This document shows, in pieces, positions 15,650 to 24,081 of a stretch of DNA of 42,822 bases (position 1 is its first letter; every line of letters starts with the position of its first letter). The notes under the pieces are model-generated. The model did not search any database. It was given only the letters and a program-made list of their open reading frames with translations, and was not told where the DNA came from. The stretch is from JAVVEW01 sp032251045 (GTDB lineage: Bacteria; Pseudomonadota; Gammaproteobacteria; Methylococcales; Methylomonadaceae): the NCBI GenBank assembly GCA_032251045.1, contig JAVVEW010000016.1, forward strand, positions 1 through 42,822. Reading direction: 5' to 3'. A program made the position numbers and the translations under genes.

Positions 15650-16870
15650 TTAACCGCCAAAGTCATCCAGCATGATATTTTCCGGCTCGACGCCGTTGTC
15701 GATCAACATCTGAATGACGCATTTGTTCATGATCGGCGGACCGCACAGATAGTATTCACAGTCTTCCGGTGCGGGATGATCTTTGATGTACTCTTCAAAC
15801 AATACATTGTGAATAAAACCAGTATAGCCTTCCCAGTTGTCTTCCGGTAACGGGTCGGACAATGCCACATGCCAGGTGAAATTGTCGTTTTCCCGGTCCA
15901 GCATGTCGAAATCCTCGACATAGAACATCTCGCGCTTGCTGCGTGCGCCATACCAGAAGGTCATTTTGCGCTTTGACTTCAGACGGCGCAATTGGTCGAA
16001 AATATGCGAACGCATCGGCGCCATACCGGCGCCGCCACCGACAAATATCATTTCCTTGTCGGTGTCACGGGCGAAGAATTCGCCGTAAGGCCCGGAAACG
16101 ATACATTTATCACCCGGCTTCAGACTGAAGATGTACGATGACATAATGCCTGGCGGCACGCTGTCCGGCGCGCCTGGCGGTGGCGTGGCAACCCGAACAT
16201 TGAGCATGATTTCCTTTTCTTCCGGATAACTGGCCATGGAATAGGCCCGTAATGCCGGCTCCTTGACATCGGAAACATAGCGCCACAAATCGTATTTATC
16301 CCAATCTTCATGAAAACGCTCATGCACGTCATAGTCTTTATAGTTGACCACATGCGGCGGACATTCGATCTGGATATAACCGCCGGCGCGGTAATCAATC
16401 GCCTCGCCGGGTGGCAATTCCAACACCAGCTCCTTGATAAAAGTGGCGACGTTGTCGTTAGACTTAACCGTACACTCCCATTTTTTCACACCGAACACAT
16501 GCTCGGGCACTTCGATTTTCATGTCGTGCTTAACGGCTACCTGACACGACAATCGATCACCCTCGGCGGCTTCGCGCTTGGTGATATGCGAGCGTTCGGT
16601 GGGCAGAATTTCGCCACCGCCCTCGAAGATTTTTACCCTGCATTGCGCGCAGGTGCCGCCGCCACCACAAGCCGAAGGCACGAACAAGCCGTTATCCGCC
16701 AACGCGCCCAGCAATTTGGAGCCGGCGGACACATGGATGGTTTTTTCGTTGTTGATCAAAACAGCGACATCACCCGATGCCACCAGCTTGCTTTTCGCGC
16801 CGATGATGACGAACACCAACGCGATGACCACAACGGTAAAGATGATGATCCCTAAAATAATTTCCAGCAT
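15650..16870 (-). CDS. nqrF: Na+-translocating NADH:quinone reductase subunit F
   Basis: Electron-input subunit: takes hydride from NADH via FAD and passes electrons to a [2Fe-2S] centre. The 406 residues begin with one membrane helix (2-23). A ferredoxin domain follows with cluster cysteines C68, C74, C77 and C109. Then come an FAD domain (RAYSMASYP) and an NAD domain (VGGGAGMAPMRSH, CGPPIMNKC). It is last in nqrABCDEF, 15 bases after nqrE, and is followed by a strong terminator. apbE, often next in line, is absent here. Confidence 0.97.
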   Translation of the reverse strand: MLEIILGIIIFTVVVIALVFVIIGAKSKLVASGDVAVLINNEKTIHVSAGSKLLGALADNGLFVPSACGGGGTCAQCRVKIFEGGGEILPTERSHITKREAAEGDRLSCQVAVKHDMKIEVPEHVFGVKKWECTVKSNDNVATFIKELVLELPPGEAIDYRAGGYIQIECPPHVVNYKDYDVHERFHEDWDKYDLWRYVSDVKEPALRAYSMASYPEEKEIMLNVRVATPPPGAPDSVPPGIMSSYIFSLKPGDKCIVSGPYGEFFARDTDKEMIFVGGGAGMAPMRSHIFDQLRRLKSKRKMTFWYGARSKREMFYVEDFDMLDRENDNFTWHVALSDPLPEDNWEGYTGFIHNVLFEEYIKDHPAPEDCEYYLCGPPIMNKCVIQMLIDNGVEPENIMLDDFGG

Positions 16871-16885
16871 TACTCGACCTTCCGA

Positions 16886-17494
16886 TTAGAGTTGGATTCC
16901 AGAAAACGCCATGAAGCCCAACGACATCAGGCCGGCGGTAATGAAGGTGATGCCAAGGCCCTGCAGGCCCACGGGTATGTCGCTGTATTTCAACTTTTCG
17001 CGAACCCCGGCCAATACCGTGATGGCCAACGCCCAGCCAAAACCACTGCCGACACCATAGGTGACACTTTCCTGGAAGGTGTAATCGCGCTCGATCATGA
17101 ACAAACTACCGCCCAGAATCGCGCAGTTAACGGTAATCAAGGGTAGAAACACACCCAGTGCGTGATAAAGGGCTGGAAAATATTTGTCGAGAACCATTTC
17201 CAGAATCTGTACCAGCGCGGCAATGATGCCGATAGAGGCCAGCAGCGCCAGAAAGCTTAAATCGACACCGGTAACACCCAGCCAGGTAAGGGCATTTTCT
17301 TTGAGCAGACCGTGATAGATCAAGTTGTTGGCTGGCACGGTGATGGTTTGCACCAACATCACGGCGATCCCTAGCCCCATGGCGGTGGAAATCTTTTTGG
17401 AAACGGCCAGGAAAGTACACATGCCCAAAAAGAACGATAAAGCGAGGTTTTCAATGAAAACCGATTTAACGAACAAGCTGATATAGGCTTCCAT
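16886..17494 (-). CDS. nqrE: Na+-NQR subunit E
   Basis: Membrane subunit, 202 residues with about six transmembrane helices. The family-typical N-terminus MEAYISLFVKSVFIENLALS is present, and a Cys is visible in the NCAILGGSLF stretch; NqrD and NqrE share an intramembrane Fe-S centre in known structures. Its start shares one base with the nqrD stop (TAATG arrangement). Confidence 0.96.
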   Translation of the reverse strand: MEAYISLFVKSVFIENLALSFFLGMCTFLAVSKKISTAMGLGIAVMLVQTITVPANNLIYHGLLKENALTWLGVTGVDLSFLALLASIGIIAALVQILEMVLDKYFPALYHALGVFLPLITVNCAILGGSLFMIERDYTFQESVTYGVGSGFGWALAITVLAGVREKLKYSDIPVGLQGLGITFITAGLMSLGFMAFSGIQL

Positions 17495-18174
17495 TAGTGA
17501 TGTCCTCCTTCACCGTGAGCTATCGACAGAATTTTGAAATCATCATGCTCATTCTGCTCGGGATGAAACGTCCGGATCGCCCAGACAATCAGGCCAATCA
17601 AAAAGAACGCGCTAGGTGGCAACAGCATCAGGCCATTCGGCTCGTACCAGCCGCCATCTTTGGTCAATTGAAAAATTTCGATACCCAGCAATTTGCCGGC
17701 ACCTAAAAGCTCGCGGAAGAACGCCACAATGACCAGAATCATGCTGTAGCCCAGGCCATTGCCAATACCGTCTATGAAACTTTCCATCGGCGGGTTTTTC
17801 ATGGCGTAAGCTTCAGCTCGGCCCATGACGATACAGTTGGTGATAATCAGACCCACAAACACCGATAATTGCTTGCTGATGTCATAAGCCACCGCCTTCA
17901 GGATTTGGTCAACCACGATTACCAAGGACGCGATGATGGTCATCTGCACGATAATCCGGATGCTGCCGGGAATATGCTGGCGGATCAAGCTGATTGCCGC
18001 GTTCGAACAGGCCACCACCGAGGTCAAGGCCACTGCCATGATCAGCGATGTGGACATCTGCGAGGTTACGGCCAATGCCGAGCAAATTCCAAGAATTTGC
18101 AGCGTGATGGGGTTTTGCTTAACCAGCGGCGTGGTTAAGACTTTTTTCGTTTCTGGTGTTAAGACTGCACTCAT
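17494..18174 (-). CDS. nqrD: Na+-NQR subunit D
   Basis: Membrane subunit homologous to NqrE in inverted topology and to RnfA/E; 226 residues with about six helices. ITNCIVMGRAEAYA is the conserved cysteine-bearing segment. It starts 5 bases after nqrC. The C-terminal tail is histidine-rich (HDDFKILSIAHGEGGHH), a slightly unusual ending. Confidence 0.96.
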   Translation of the reverse strand: MSAVLTPETKKVLTTPLVKQNPITLQILGICSALAVTSQMSTSLIMAVALTSVVACSNAAISLIRQHIPGSIRIIVQMTIIASLVIVVDQILKAVAYDISKQLSVFVGLIITNCIVMGRAEAYAMKNPPMESFIDGIGNGLGYSMILVIVAFFRELLGAGKLLGIEIFQLTKDGGWYEPNGLMLLPPSAFFLIGLIVWAIRTFHPEQNEHDDFKILSIAHGEGGHH

Positions 18175-18179
18175 AGCCG

Positions 18180-19019
18180 TTAGCCCTCAACTCTTACTTT
18201 CTGTAAATAACGGGCAAAACCTTGATCGCCCAACCAAAACTGAATCAAATTGGTTACGCCAACGCTGGTTAGCGTCGCGCCTGCCAAAGCATCTACCTTG
18301 TGCTCCGAGCCGGGCTTGTCGGGGTCAACACTGCCTTTAACCAGATGCAGGACAGGCTCGCCATCGCTGGTGTAAATCTTCTTGCCTTGCCATAGTGCGC
18401 GCCAGTTAGGATTGACCACTTCGCCGCCCAACCCCGGCGTTTCCGCCTGATCGTAAAAATTGATACTCTGAACAGTCTGGCCGTCCGGCTCGATGGCCAG
18501 GAAACCGTACATGGTTGACCATAAGCCATAGCCACTGACCGGCAATATGATCGATTTCAGGTCTTCGCCCTGTTTTACCAGGTAAATCTTGGCTATTTTG
18601 GCTTTGCGTTTAATTTTGGCAATGTCCTGAGCGGCAGGAATCGCGACGCTACTTTTCGGGTCTTTCTTGGCTTCCCGCTGGTCGTAAGCGTTAACGTCGA
18701 TGTTATCGACATATTCGCCGGTATCAAGGTCAACCAATTTGGCTTCGATTTGTTCTTCAAAGGCCTGGTTAATATCGGTACCCGGCTTCAAAAGGCCGGC
18801 TACATCCAAGATATTGCCGCGCATATCCAGCGCTTTGTTCGCTTCTTGCAGAGGTTTTAATGCCACTGCCGACAGCGAGACCAAAACGGCGCAAGCCAGT
18901 GAAAGCGCCAACGCCACCATTAAGGTTTTTTCCAGCTGGTCATTGCCCATGGCCAGAATTTTTTCGGCGTAGGCTTTGAATTGTTGCTTCAAATCCGACT
19001 TTACATTGTCATTAGGCAT
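18180..19019 (-). CDS. nqrC: Na+-NQR subunit C
   Basis: Subunit carrying covalently bound FMN, attached by ApbE to a threonine. The 279 residues have one N-terminal membrane helix (about 33-55) and a periplasmic FMN domain. The flavinylation motif reads DALAGATLTS, with the acceptor Thr at about residue 249. It overlaps the nqrB end by 8 bases. Confidence 0.96.
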   Translation of the reverse strand: MPNDNVKSDLKQQFKAYAEKILAMGNDQLEKTLMVALALSLACAVLVSLSAVALKPLQEANKALDMRGNILDVAGLLKPGTDINQAFEEQIEAKLVDLDTGEYVDNIDVNAYDQREAKKDPKSSVAIPAAQDIAKIKRKAKIAKIYLVKQGEDLKSIILPVSGYGLWSTMYGFLAIEPDGQTVQSINFYDQAETPGLGGEVVNPNWRALWQGKKIYTSDGEPVLHLVKGSVDPDKPGSEHKVDALAGATLTSVGVTNLIQFWLGDQGFARYLQKVRVEG

Positions 19020-20214
19020 GGCGTTTCATCCTTCTTTTGATGTTAGCTTGGGTCACAAAGTAATCGATGATCGGCGCAAACATGTTGGAAAACAAAATCG
19101 CCAGCATGATCCCTTCCGGAAAAGCGGGATTCACAACGCGGATCAATACGGTCATCATGCCCACCAGGATACCGAATATCCAGCGACCGGTATTGGTCAT
19201 GGCCGCACTGACCGGGTCGGTGGCCATATAAACCATGCCAAAAGCAAAGCCACCCACGGTCAGATGCCAATACCAGGGAAATGCAAACATAGGGTTGGTT
19301 TCGCTGCCAATGATATTGAACAGGGATGACAGTGCGATCATGCCCAGTAACACGCCACCCATGATGCGATAAGAGGCGATGCGGGTATACAGCAGAAACG
19401 CCGCACCCAGAAAAATCGCCACGGTTGAGGTCTCACCCAGACAGCCTGGCATGAAGCCGAAAAAGGTTTGCGCCCAGCTATAACCGGCCCCCTGCACCGC
19501 GTCCAGACCACCGGTAGCGGCCAGACCCAGCGGGGTGGCGCGAGTATAGCCATCGACCGCAACCCAAACCGAGTCGCCGGAAATCGACGCAGGATAAGCG
19601 AAATACAGAAATGCGCGACCGGTCAGTGCCGGGTTGAGGAAGTTTTTACCGGTACCGCCAAACACTTCCTTGCCGATTACCACACCAAATGAAATGCCTA
19701 AAGCGACCTGCCAAAGCGGCATATCAGGCGGCATGATCAGGGCGTAAAGCATGGAGGAAACCAGGAAACCCTCGTTAACTTCATGGCCACGCACGGTGGC
19801 AAACAGCACTTCCCAAACACCACCGACCGCAATGGTGACGATGTAAATAGGCAGAAAGTACAACGCGCCATGGACGATGTTGGACAGCGGATTGTAAGGG
19901 CTGTAGCCAAACACCATCATGGGGATGGCGCGCCAGCCTGAAGTTTTATCCAGGCCCATGGCCTCCAGGGCCAGGTTGGCTTGATAGCCGGTGTTGTACA
20001 TCGCCATCAGCACGCAAAAAAACGTCGCCACAACCACGAAAGTCATGGTGCGCTTAAGATCCAGCCCGTCACGAATATGCGTCCAGCCACGGGTTACCAC
20101 ACCCGGGGTATAAATGAATGTATCGACCATTTCATAAAGGCCGTAATACTTTTCGTATCGCCCACCTTTGCTGAAATGGGGCTCTAAACGATCTAAAAAT
20201 TCTCTCGCCGACAT
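19012..20214 (-). CDS. nqrB: Na+-NQR subunit B
   Basis: Main membrane subunit, with riboflavin and a covalent FMN, thought to form the Na+ path. The 400 residues have many helices. VRGHEVNEGFLVSS and TGKNFLNPALTGRAFLYF are conserved blocks. The FMN acceptor Thr should be T227, but its context reads DGYTRATPLG, where I would expect SGAT or TGAT, so the Gly of the motif is Arg. Starts on the last base of the nqrA stop (TGATG). Confidence 0.95.
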   Translation of the reverse strand: MSAREFLDRLEPHFSKGGRYEKYYGLYEMVDTFIYTPGVVTRGWTHIRDGLDLKRTMTFVVVATFFCVLMAMYNTGYQANLALEAMGLDKTSGWRAIPMMVFGYSPYNPLSNIVHGALYFLPIYIVTIAVGGVWEVLFATVRGHEVNEGFLVSSMLYALIMPPDMPLWQVALGISFGVVIGKEVFGGTGKNFLNPALTGRAFLYFAYPASISGDSVWVAVDGYTRATPLGLAATGGLDAVQGAGYSWAQTFFGFMPGCLGETSTVAIFLGAAFLLYTRIASYRIMGGVLLGMIALSSLFNIIGSETNPMFAFPWYWHLTVGGFAFGMVYMATDPVSAAMTNTGRWIFGILVGMMTVLIRVVNPAFPEGIMLAILFSNMFAPIIDYFVTQANIKRRMKRHA

Positions 20215-21563
20215 CAGCCTTCCTTCTCGATTTTGGTTAAGTTTTCTCTCAATACCGGCGCAAAATCGTGCTTGCCGGGATCAACGAACGTGAATAAGGT
20301 CATGTCCTCCTCAACCAGCTCCAGACAGCCTAGAAGCTGCGCCTGGTCAGTATCGGCAACCAGCAGCGATTTGAGCAAGGGCGTTGGCAGAATGTCCAAT
20401 GGCATCACGCGCTCGTATGCACCAATAGGCACTACCGCCCGGTCACTGCCATTGCGGTCGGTGGTCAATGGAAATTGACGACCGGTGTCGCGAGATTTGG
20501 TTGAGGTATAGACATTCAGCATGGAATATTTGTTTTTACCTGGCACGATCCAGCCGAACAGCTCGCGCTCACGGCCTTCGCGCAGCGCGGAAATCTGTGC
20601 GTCATAAAAGCCCAGATAGTCTGTGGCGTCGCTGGCGATGTGGCCATACAACACCGAACCGGATACGGCGCGGCTTTCAACGCTGGACTCCAGCTGATCT
20701 TTGACCAATTCAGAAACACAGGCACCCACCCGAGCCTTCAGCAAGCGTGGTTTTTTAACCGTAGGGCCGGCCAGGGCAATGACGCGATCGACATAAAGCG
20801 CGCCGGTGGTGAAGGTCGCCCCGATAGCGATAACGGCTTGATAGTCGATATGCCAGACGGCCTTGTCATGAGACACCGGCTCGATAAAGTGAATGTGCGT
20901 ACTGGGCAATCCCGCAGGATGCGGGCCGGCAAACTCGGCGACATCGACGCCGGGTGTGGTCGGAATGGCGACGTCAGGCGCTTTGCAAAGATAGACTTTT
21001 TGCCCAGTCAGGCGGCGCAGAATTTGCAGGCCATGCACGAAGTGTTGCTCGTTGGCCTGAATGACCACGGCAGGGTCGGCAGCCAGCGGACGTGTATCGA
21101 TCGCGGTGACAAAAACAGACGGCGCGTCACTGTCCACAGCAGGAATCTTGCCATAGGGCCGGGTGCGCAATGCAGTCCATAAGCCGGTTGCGATCAGTTG
21201 CTCGCGTACCGCTTCCGCGCTCAGATGGTCCAGCGCGCTGGCGTCATGTCGTGTGAAGGTTTCGCTGGCATTGCCTTTCAGCTCGATGACCAGAGAGATG
21301 AAAGCGCGTTTTTCGCCACGGTTAATGGCTTTTACCACACCAGCGCCGGGAGAGACGAATTGCACGCCCGGATTTTTCTTGTCGGTGAAAAGGGGTTGAC
21401 CTAACTTGACCTGATCGCCTTCGCGAACCAGCATGGTCGGTTTCATGCCCTCGTAATCGGCACTCAACAACGCCACTTCAGTCACCGCTTGCGCCTGATC
21501 GATACGTTGTTCGGGCGCTCCGGATATAGGGATATCCAAGCCTTTCTTTAATGTAAATCGCAT
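20214..21563 (-). CDS. nqrA: Na+-NQR subunit A
   Basis: Cytoplasmic subunit linked to ubiquinone reduction. About 449 residues starting MRFTLKKGLDIPISGAPEQ. A TTG two codons upstream is an alternative start, but the ATG at 21561-21563 fits the family N-terminus; no strong ribosome binding site is seen. First gene of the operon. Confidence 0.95.
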   Translation of the reverse strand: MRFTLKKGLDIPISGAPEQRIDQAQAVTEVALLSADYEGMKPTMLVREGDQVKLGQPLFTDKKNPGVQFVSPGAGVVKAINRGEKRAFISLVIELKGNASETFTRHDASALDHLSAEAVREQLIATGLWTALRTRPYGKIPAVDSDAPSVFVTAIDTRPLAADPAVVIQANEQHFVHGLQILRRLTGQKVYLCKAPDVAIPTTPGVDVAEFAGPHPAGLPSTHIHFIEPVSHDKAVWHIDYQAVIAIGATFTTGALYVDRVIALAGPTVKKPRLLKARVGACVSELVKDQLESSVESRAVSGSVLYGHIASDATDYLGFYDAQISALREGRERELFGWIVPGKNKYSMLNVYTSTKSRDTGRQFPLTTDRNGSDRAVVPIGAYERVMPLDILPTPLLKSLLVADTDQAQLLGCLELVEEDMTLFTFVDPGKHDFAPVLRENLTKIEKEG

Positions 21564-21637
21564 AAGCAACGAGCCCGCTAAATTAAAGGAAACAATTCTG
21601 AAAATCCTGGCCTAAAGTGACCAGACAAAACCCTGAT

Positions 21638-21666
21638 ATTTAATCACAAACATGAACCAAGATCAA
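21638..21666 (-). promoter_or_regulatory. Candidate promoter of the nqr operon
   Basis: On the minus strand TTGATC (21661-21666) and TTAAAT (21638-21643) are separated by exactly 17 bases, about 75 bases before nqrA. The rest of the gap to the thiO end (21667-21917) holds no gene I can support. It contains GTGTTCACGGGG near 21760, which resembles the GTTCAC repeat seen elsewhere, and a GC-rich imperfect hairpin near 21868-21886. Confidence 0.45.
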
Positions 21667-21917
21667 CCTGCTTCATATCGAAAGCAAACAGGCCGGCTAA
21701 GGTTAACTGGCTTATAAATCAGTGCCCTGAGTTTTGCCCACAGCAGGACGACCAGGTCAGTGTTCACGGGGTTGACTAAAGACAGGTCAATTAACAGGAT
21801 CTGCCGACGCCCGGAGGCGCTTTGCTCGCTCGACACCTCAATGGCACTGGCAAGAGCCCGGTTCTACCGGCTTGACGCTTTTTGCCAAAGGGGTAGGGAG
21901 GGCTCGGACTGTGAAGC

Positions 21918-23012
21918 TTACACCTGCCATTGGTAAGGTTCAGCCGCAAGTGTGGGGGATGTTCCGGTCATCAGCTCAAGCAACAGATTGACCGATGCAG
22001 GCGCCATGACCAGGCCATTGCGGAAGTGGCCTGCGTTAATGCTGAGGTTGGTCAGTTCAGGATGGCGTCCGATGGTGGGAATGCCGGTTGCCGAGCCGGG
22101 TCGCAAGCCAGCCCAGTGATGCTTGGGCTGCTGCGTCCGCAATGTTGGCAGCAAGCTATGCGCCAATTGTTCCAACAGAGCCTTGGCCTTGCGAGTTGGA
22201 GTTTTGTCGAAGCCTTCCTGTTCTACTGTGCTGCCGACCAGAACCAGTCCATCCTGGCGTGGAATGAGGTAATGATCACCGGCCAGCACCATACAAGGCA
22301 GGACATCGGGCGATATGGAATAGGCCAGCATTTGCCCCTTCACCGGTGTAATGGCAGGCGCACGTTCGGTTGGCAGCAGCTGCGCCAAGAGTTGTTGTGT
22401 CCAGGCACCCGCGCACACAATCAGTTCGTTGACCGGCCAGTGATGGTGGCGGCTTTGTACTTCGGTGATGCGCTGCCGATGCACTTGTGCTGAGCTTATC
22501 TGGCATTGTTCGATGCGCGTGATGGGGTAACGCTCCAAATCCCTGTGTAGCGCTTGCAGCAGCCGCGGATTGCGCACCTGTCCGATAGTCGGCATCCACA
22601 AGAGCTGTTCGCCACCAACGTTAAGTGCGGCGGGCAGTTCAGGAGGGGCGGTTGACACCTCGATGCGATAGCGTTGGCACCAGCTTATGGCCTCATGCCC
22701 ATCTTCGGCATCAGGAATCAGCAGACCGCAGTAGCGCAGTTCTGGATCAATGCCGGTGGCCTCCCGCAATTCGGCGCAAAGTGTTGGATAAAGTGTCTGG
22801 CTTTGCGCGGCCAACTGGTTAATGGCTTCGGCCTGTCGCCAAGGATACAGTGGCGACAAAATGCCGCCGCCCGCCCAGGAGGACTCACGGCCCGTCCGGC
22901 CTTGTTCCAGCAAGGTTACCGAAGCGCCTTTTTGCGCCCATGCGCGTGCGGTTAGCAAGCCGATGATGCCGCCGCCGATGATTGTAATATCGCTGTGTGT
23001 GGTCATGATCAT
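21918..23012 (-). CDS. thiO: Glycine oxidase / ThiO-like FAD-dependent amino acid oxidase
   Basis: DAO-family flavoenzyme that oxidises glycine to iminoacetate, used in making the thiazole of thiamine in many aerobes. The 364 residues start with an FAD dinucleotide fold (IIGGGIIGLLTARAWAQKG). ESSWAGGGILSPLYPW is typical of ThiO, and the C-terminus has HWAGLRPGSATGIPTIG and GHFRNGLVMAP. No thiG/thiS is nearby, so the thiamine role rests on family resemblance. Two ATGs two codons apart (23010 or 23004) are possible, neither with a clear ribosome binding site. Stands alone, divergent from the NUDIX gene. Confidence 0.88.
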   Translation of the reverse strand: MIMTTHSDITIIGGGIIGLLTARAWAQKGASVTLLEQGRTGRESSWAGGGILSPLYPWRQAEAINQLAAQSQTLYPTLCAELREATGIDPELRYCGLLIPDAEDGHEAISWCQRYRIEVSTAPPELPAALNVGGEQLLWMPTIGQVRNPRLLQALHRDLERYPITRIEQCQISSAQVHRQRITEVQSRHHHWPVNELIVCAGAWTQQLLAQLLPTERAPAITPVKGQMLAYSISPDVLPCMVLAGDHYLIPRQDGLVLVGSTVEQEGFDKTPTRKAKALLEQLAHSLLPTLRTQQPKHHWAGLRPGSATGIPTIGRHPELTNLSINAGHFRNGLVMAPASVNLLLELMTGTSPTLAAEPYQWQV

Positions 23013-23338
23013 GAAAAAGTTGCGCTGATTAAAAGGTGCCAGAAAAAGGCGTTGAATGCAAAGCGCCCCAGGTTATTATCATGATCGAAATGGATCGTCG
23101 GGCATTAGCAAAAACGCCATGGATATGTCCCTGTAAACTGGAGCGCGCCCTCTATGCCGCGCAGGCTTTTAACGCCCACCAGCCTGTTGAACGGTGGCTT
23201 AACCGTTACAGCCCTCCCTCGATCCCCTGTTGAAAGCAGCGGAGCCTGCTAGCTAGGGACTGTGCCAGTAGCGGTCTATACTTTACCCGCCCGCATGCTC
23301 AGGTGGGCATTTTTCAACCGCCTTACTAACACAAGCCT
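23013..23338. other. 326-base gap between divergent thiO and the NUDIX gene
   Basis: Should hold both promoters. TATACT near 23277 is a possible -10 for the plus strand, but no good -35 is seen at the right spacing. A 65-codon frame at 23036-23233 has no ribosome binding site or recognisable product and is not called. Confidence 0.3.
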
Positions 23339-23776
23339 ATGTCCAATCGACCTGTAACACCCTTGCTGGCCGCCGATATTCTGATTCGCATGACCGACCG
23401 TCCAGAGCAGCCTATTGTTTTGATTGAACGCGCTTTCCCACCGCCGGGCTGGGCAATTCCCGGCGGTTTCGTCGATATTGGCGAAACCCTGGAACAAGCC
23501 GCCCGACGAGAGGCGAAAGAGGAGACTGACCTGGATGTGACCTTGGTTGCCTTGCTTGGCCTTTATTCCAGCCCTGAGCGTGATACGCGCGGTCATACCG
23601 CCAGTGCAGTGTATGTGGCCAATGCGCAAGGCACTCCACGCGCCTTGGACGATGCCAAAAATCTCCACTTGTATACGTTAGCGCAATTACCCGATGTGTT
23701 GGCCTTTGATCATGCCCGGATATTGGCCGATTACCGACATTGGCTGCAAACGGGCGCTGTGACGCCATTGCGCTGA
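23339..23776 (+). CDS. NUDIX hydrolase
   Basis: Small pyrophosphohydrolase of 145 residues. The Nudix box starts at GFVDIGETLEQAARREAKEE (about 43-62), giving Gx5Ex7REx2EE; the usual Gly after EE-T is Asp (EETDL). The WAIPGGFVD lead-in is characteristic. Such enzymes cleave nucleoside diphosphates linked to another moiety; the substrate here is unknown, though an ADP-ribose or 8-oxo-dGTP type is common at this size. Converges on the small hypothetical gene downstream. Confidence 0.88.
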   Translation: MSNRPVTPLLAADILIRMTDRPEQPIVLIERAFPPPGWAIPGGFVDIGETLEQAARREAKEETDLDVTLVALLGLYSSPERDTRGHTASAVYVANAQGTPRALDDAKNLHLYTLAQLPDVLAFDHARILADYRHWLQTGAVTPLR

Positions 23777-23792
23777 GTTAGCCGCGATATCG

Positions 23793-24050
23793 TTAAAGTG
23801 GTTGAGCGTCAATGACCTCGCCAGCCTCATTCAGGGTGAGTCTTAAGCGTCCGTAGCAGGGTTTTAGATCAACCTGACAGCCGCCGCCTTCCATAATACT
23901 TTCCAGGAAAGTGACATAAATCCAGCACTGCCCTGCCTGGTGCTGAAGAATTTCATAATGAATGGACGTATTGTCTATCCAGCCATTTTGACTGCACAGC
24001 GCCGCCAGTTTCGGCGTGGTCTGCAAAAAATACAAAATGGGGTCGCTCAT
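23793..24050 (-). CDS. Small hypothetical protein after ppdK
   Basis: 85 residues, soluble, no recognised family. It begins MSDPILYFLQTTPKLAALCS and has four Cys residues spread through it, with no membrane segment. It follows ppdK by 31 bases on the same strand and is probably co-transcribed. A weak GGAT lies about 8 bases before the ATG. The amino acid composition looks like a real protein, but function cannot be inferred. Confidence 0.6.
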   Translation of the reverse strand: MSDPILYFLQTTPKLAALCSQNGWIDNTSIHYEILQHQAGQCWIYVTFLESIMEGGGCQVDLKPCYGRLRLTLNEAGEVIDAQPL

Positions 24051-24081
24051 GTGTCATTATCCATTGCGCCTGGCGCAGATA

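Noticed and set aside
23036..23233. 65-codon open frame upstream of the NUDIX gene
   Set aside because: No ribosome binding site, no recognisable family, and it fills a gap that should hold two divergent promoters.
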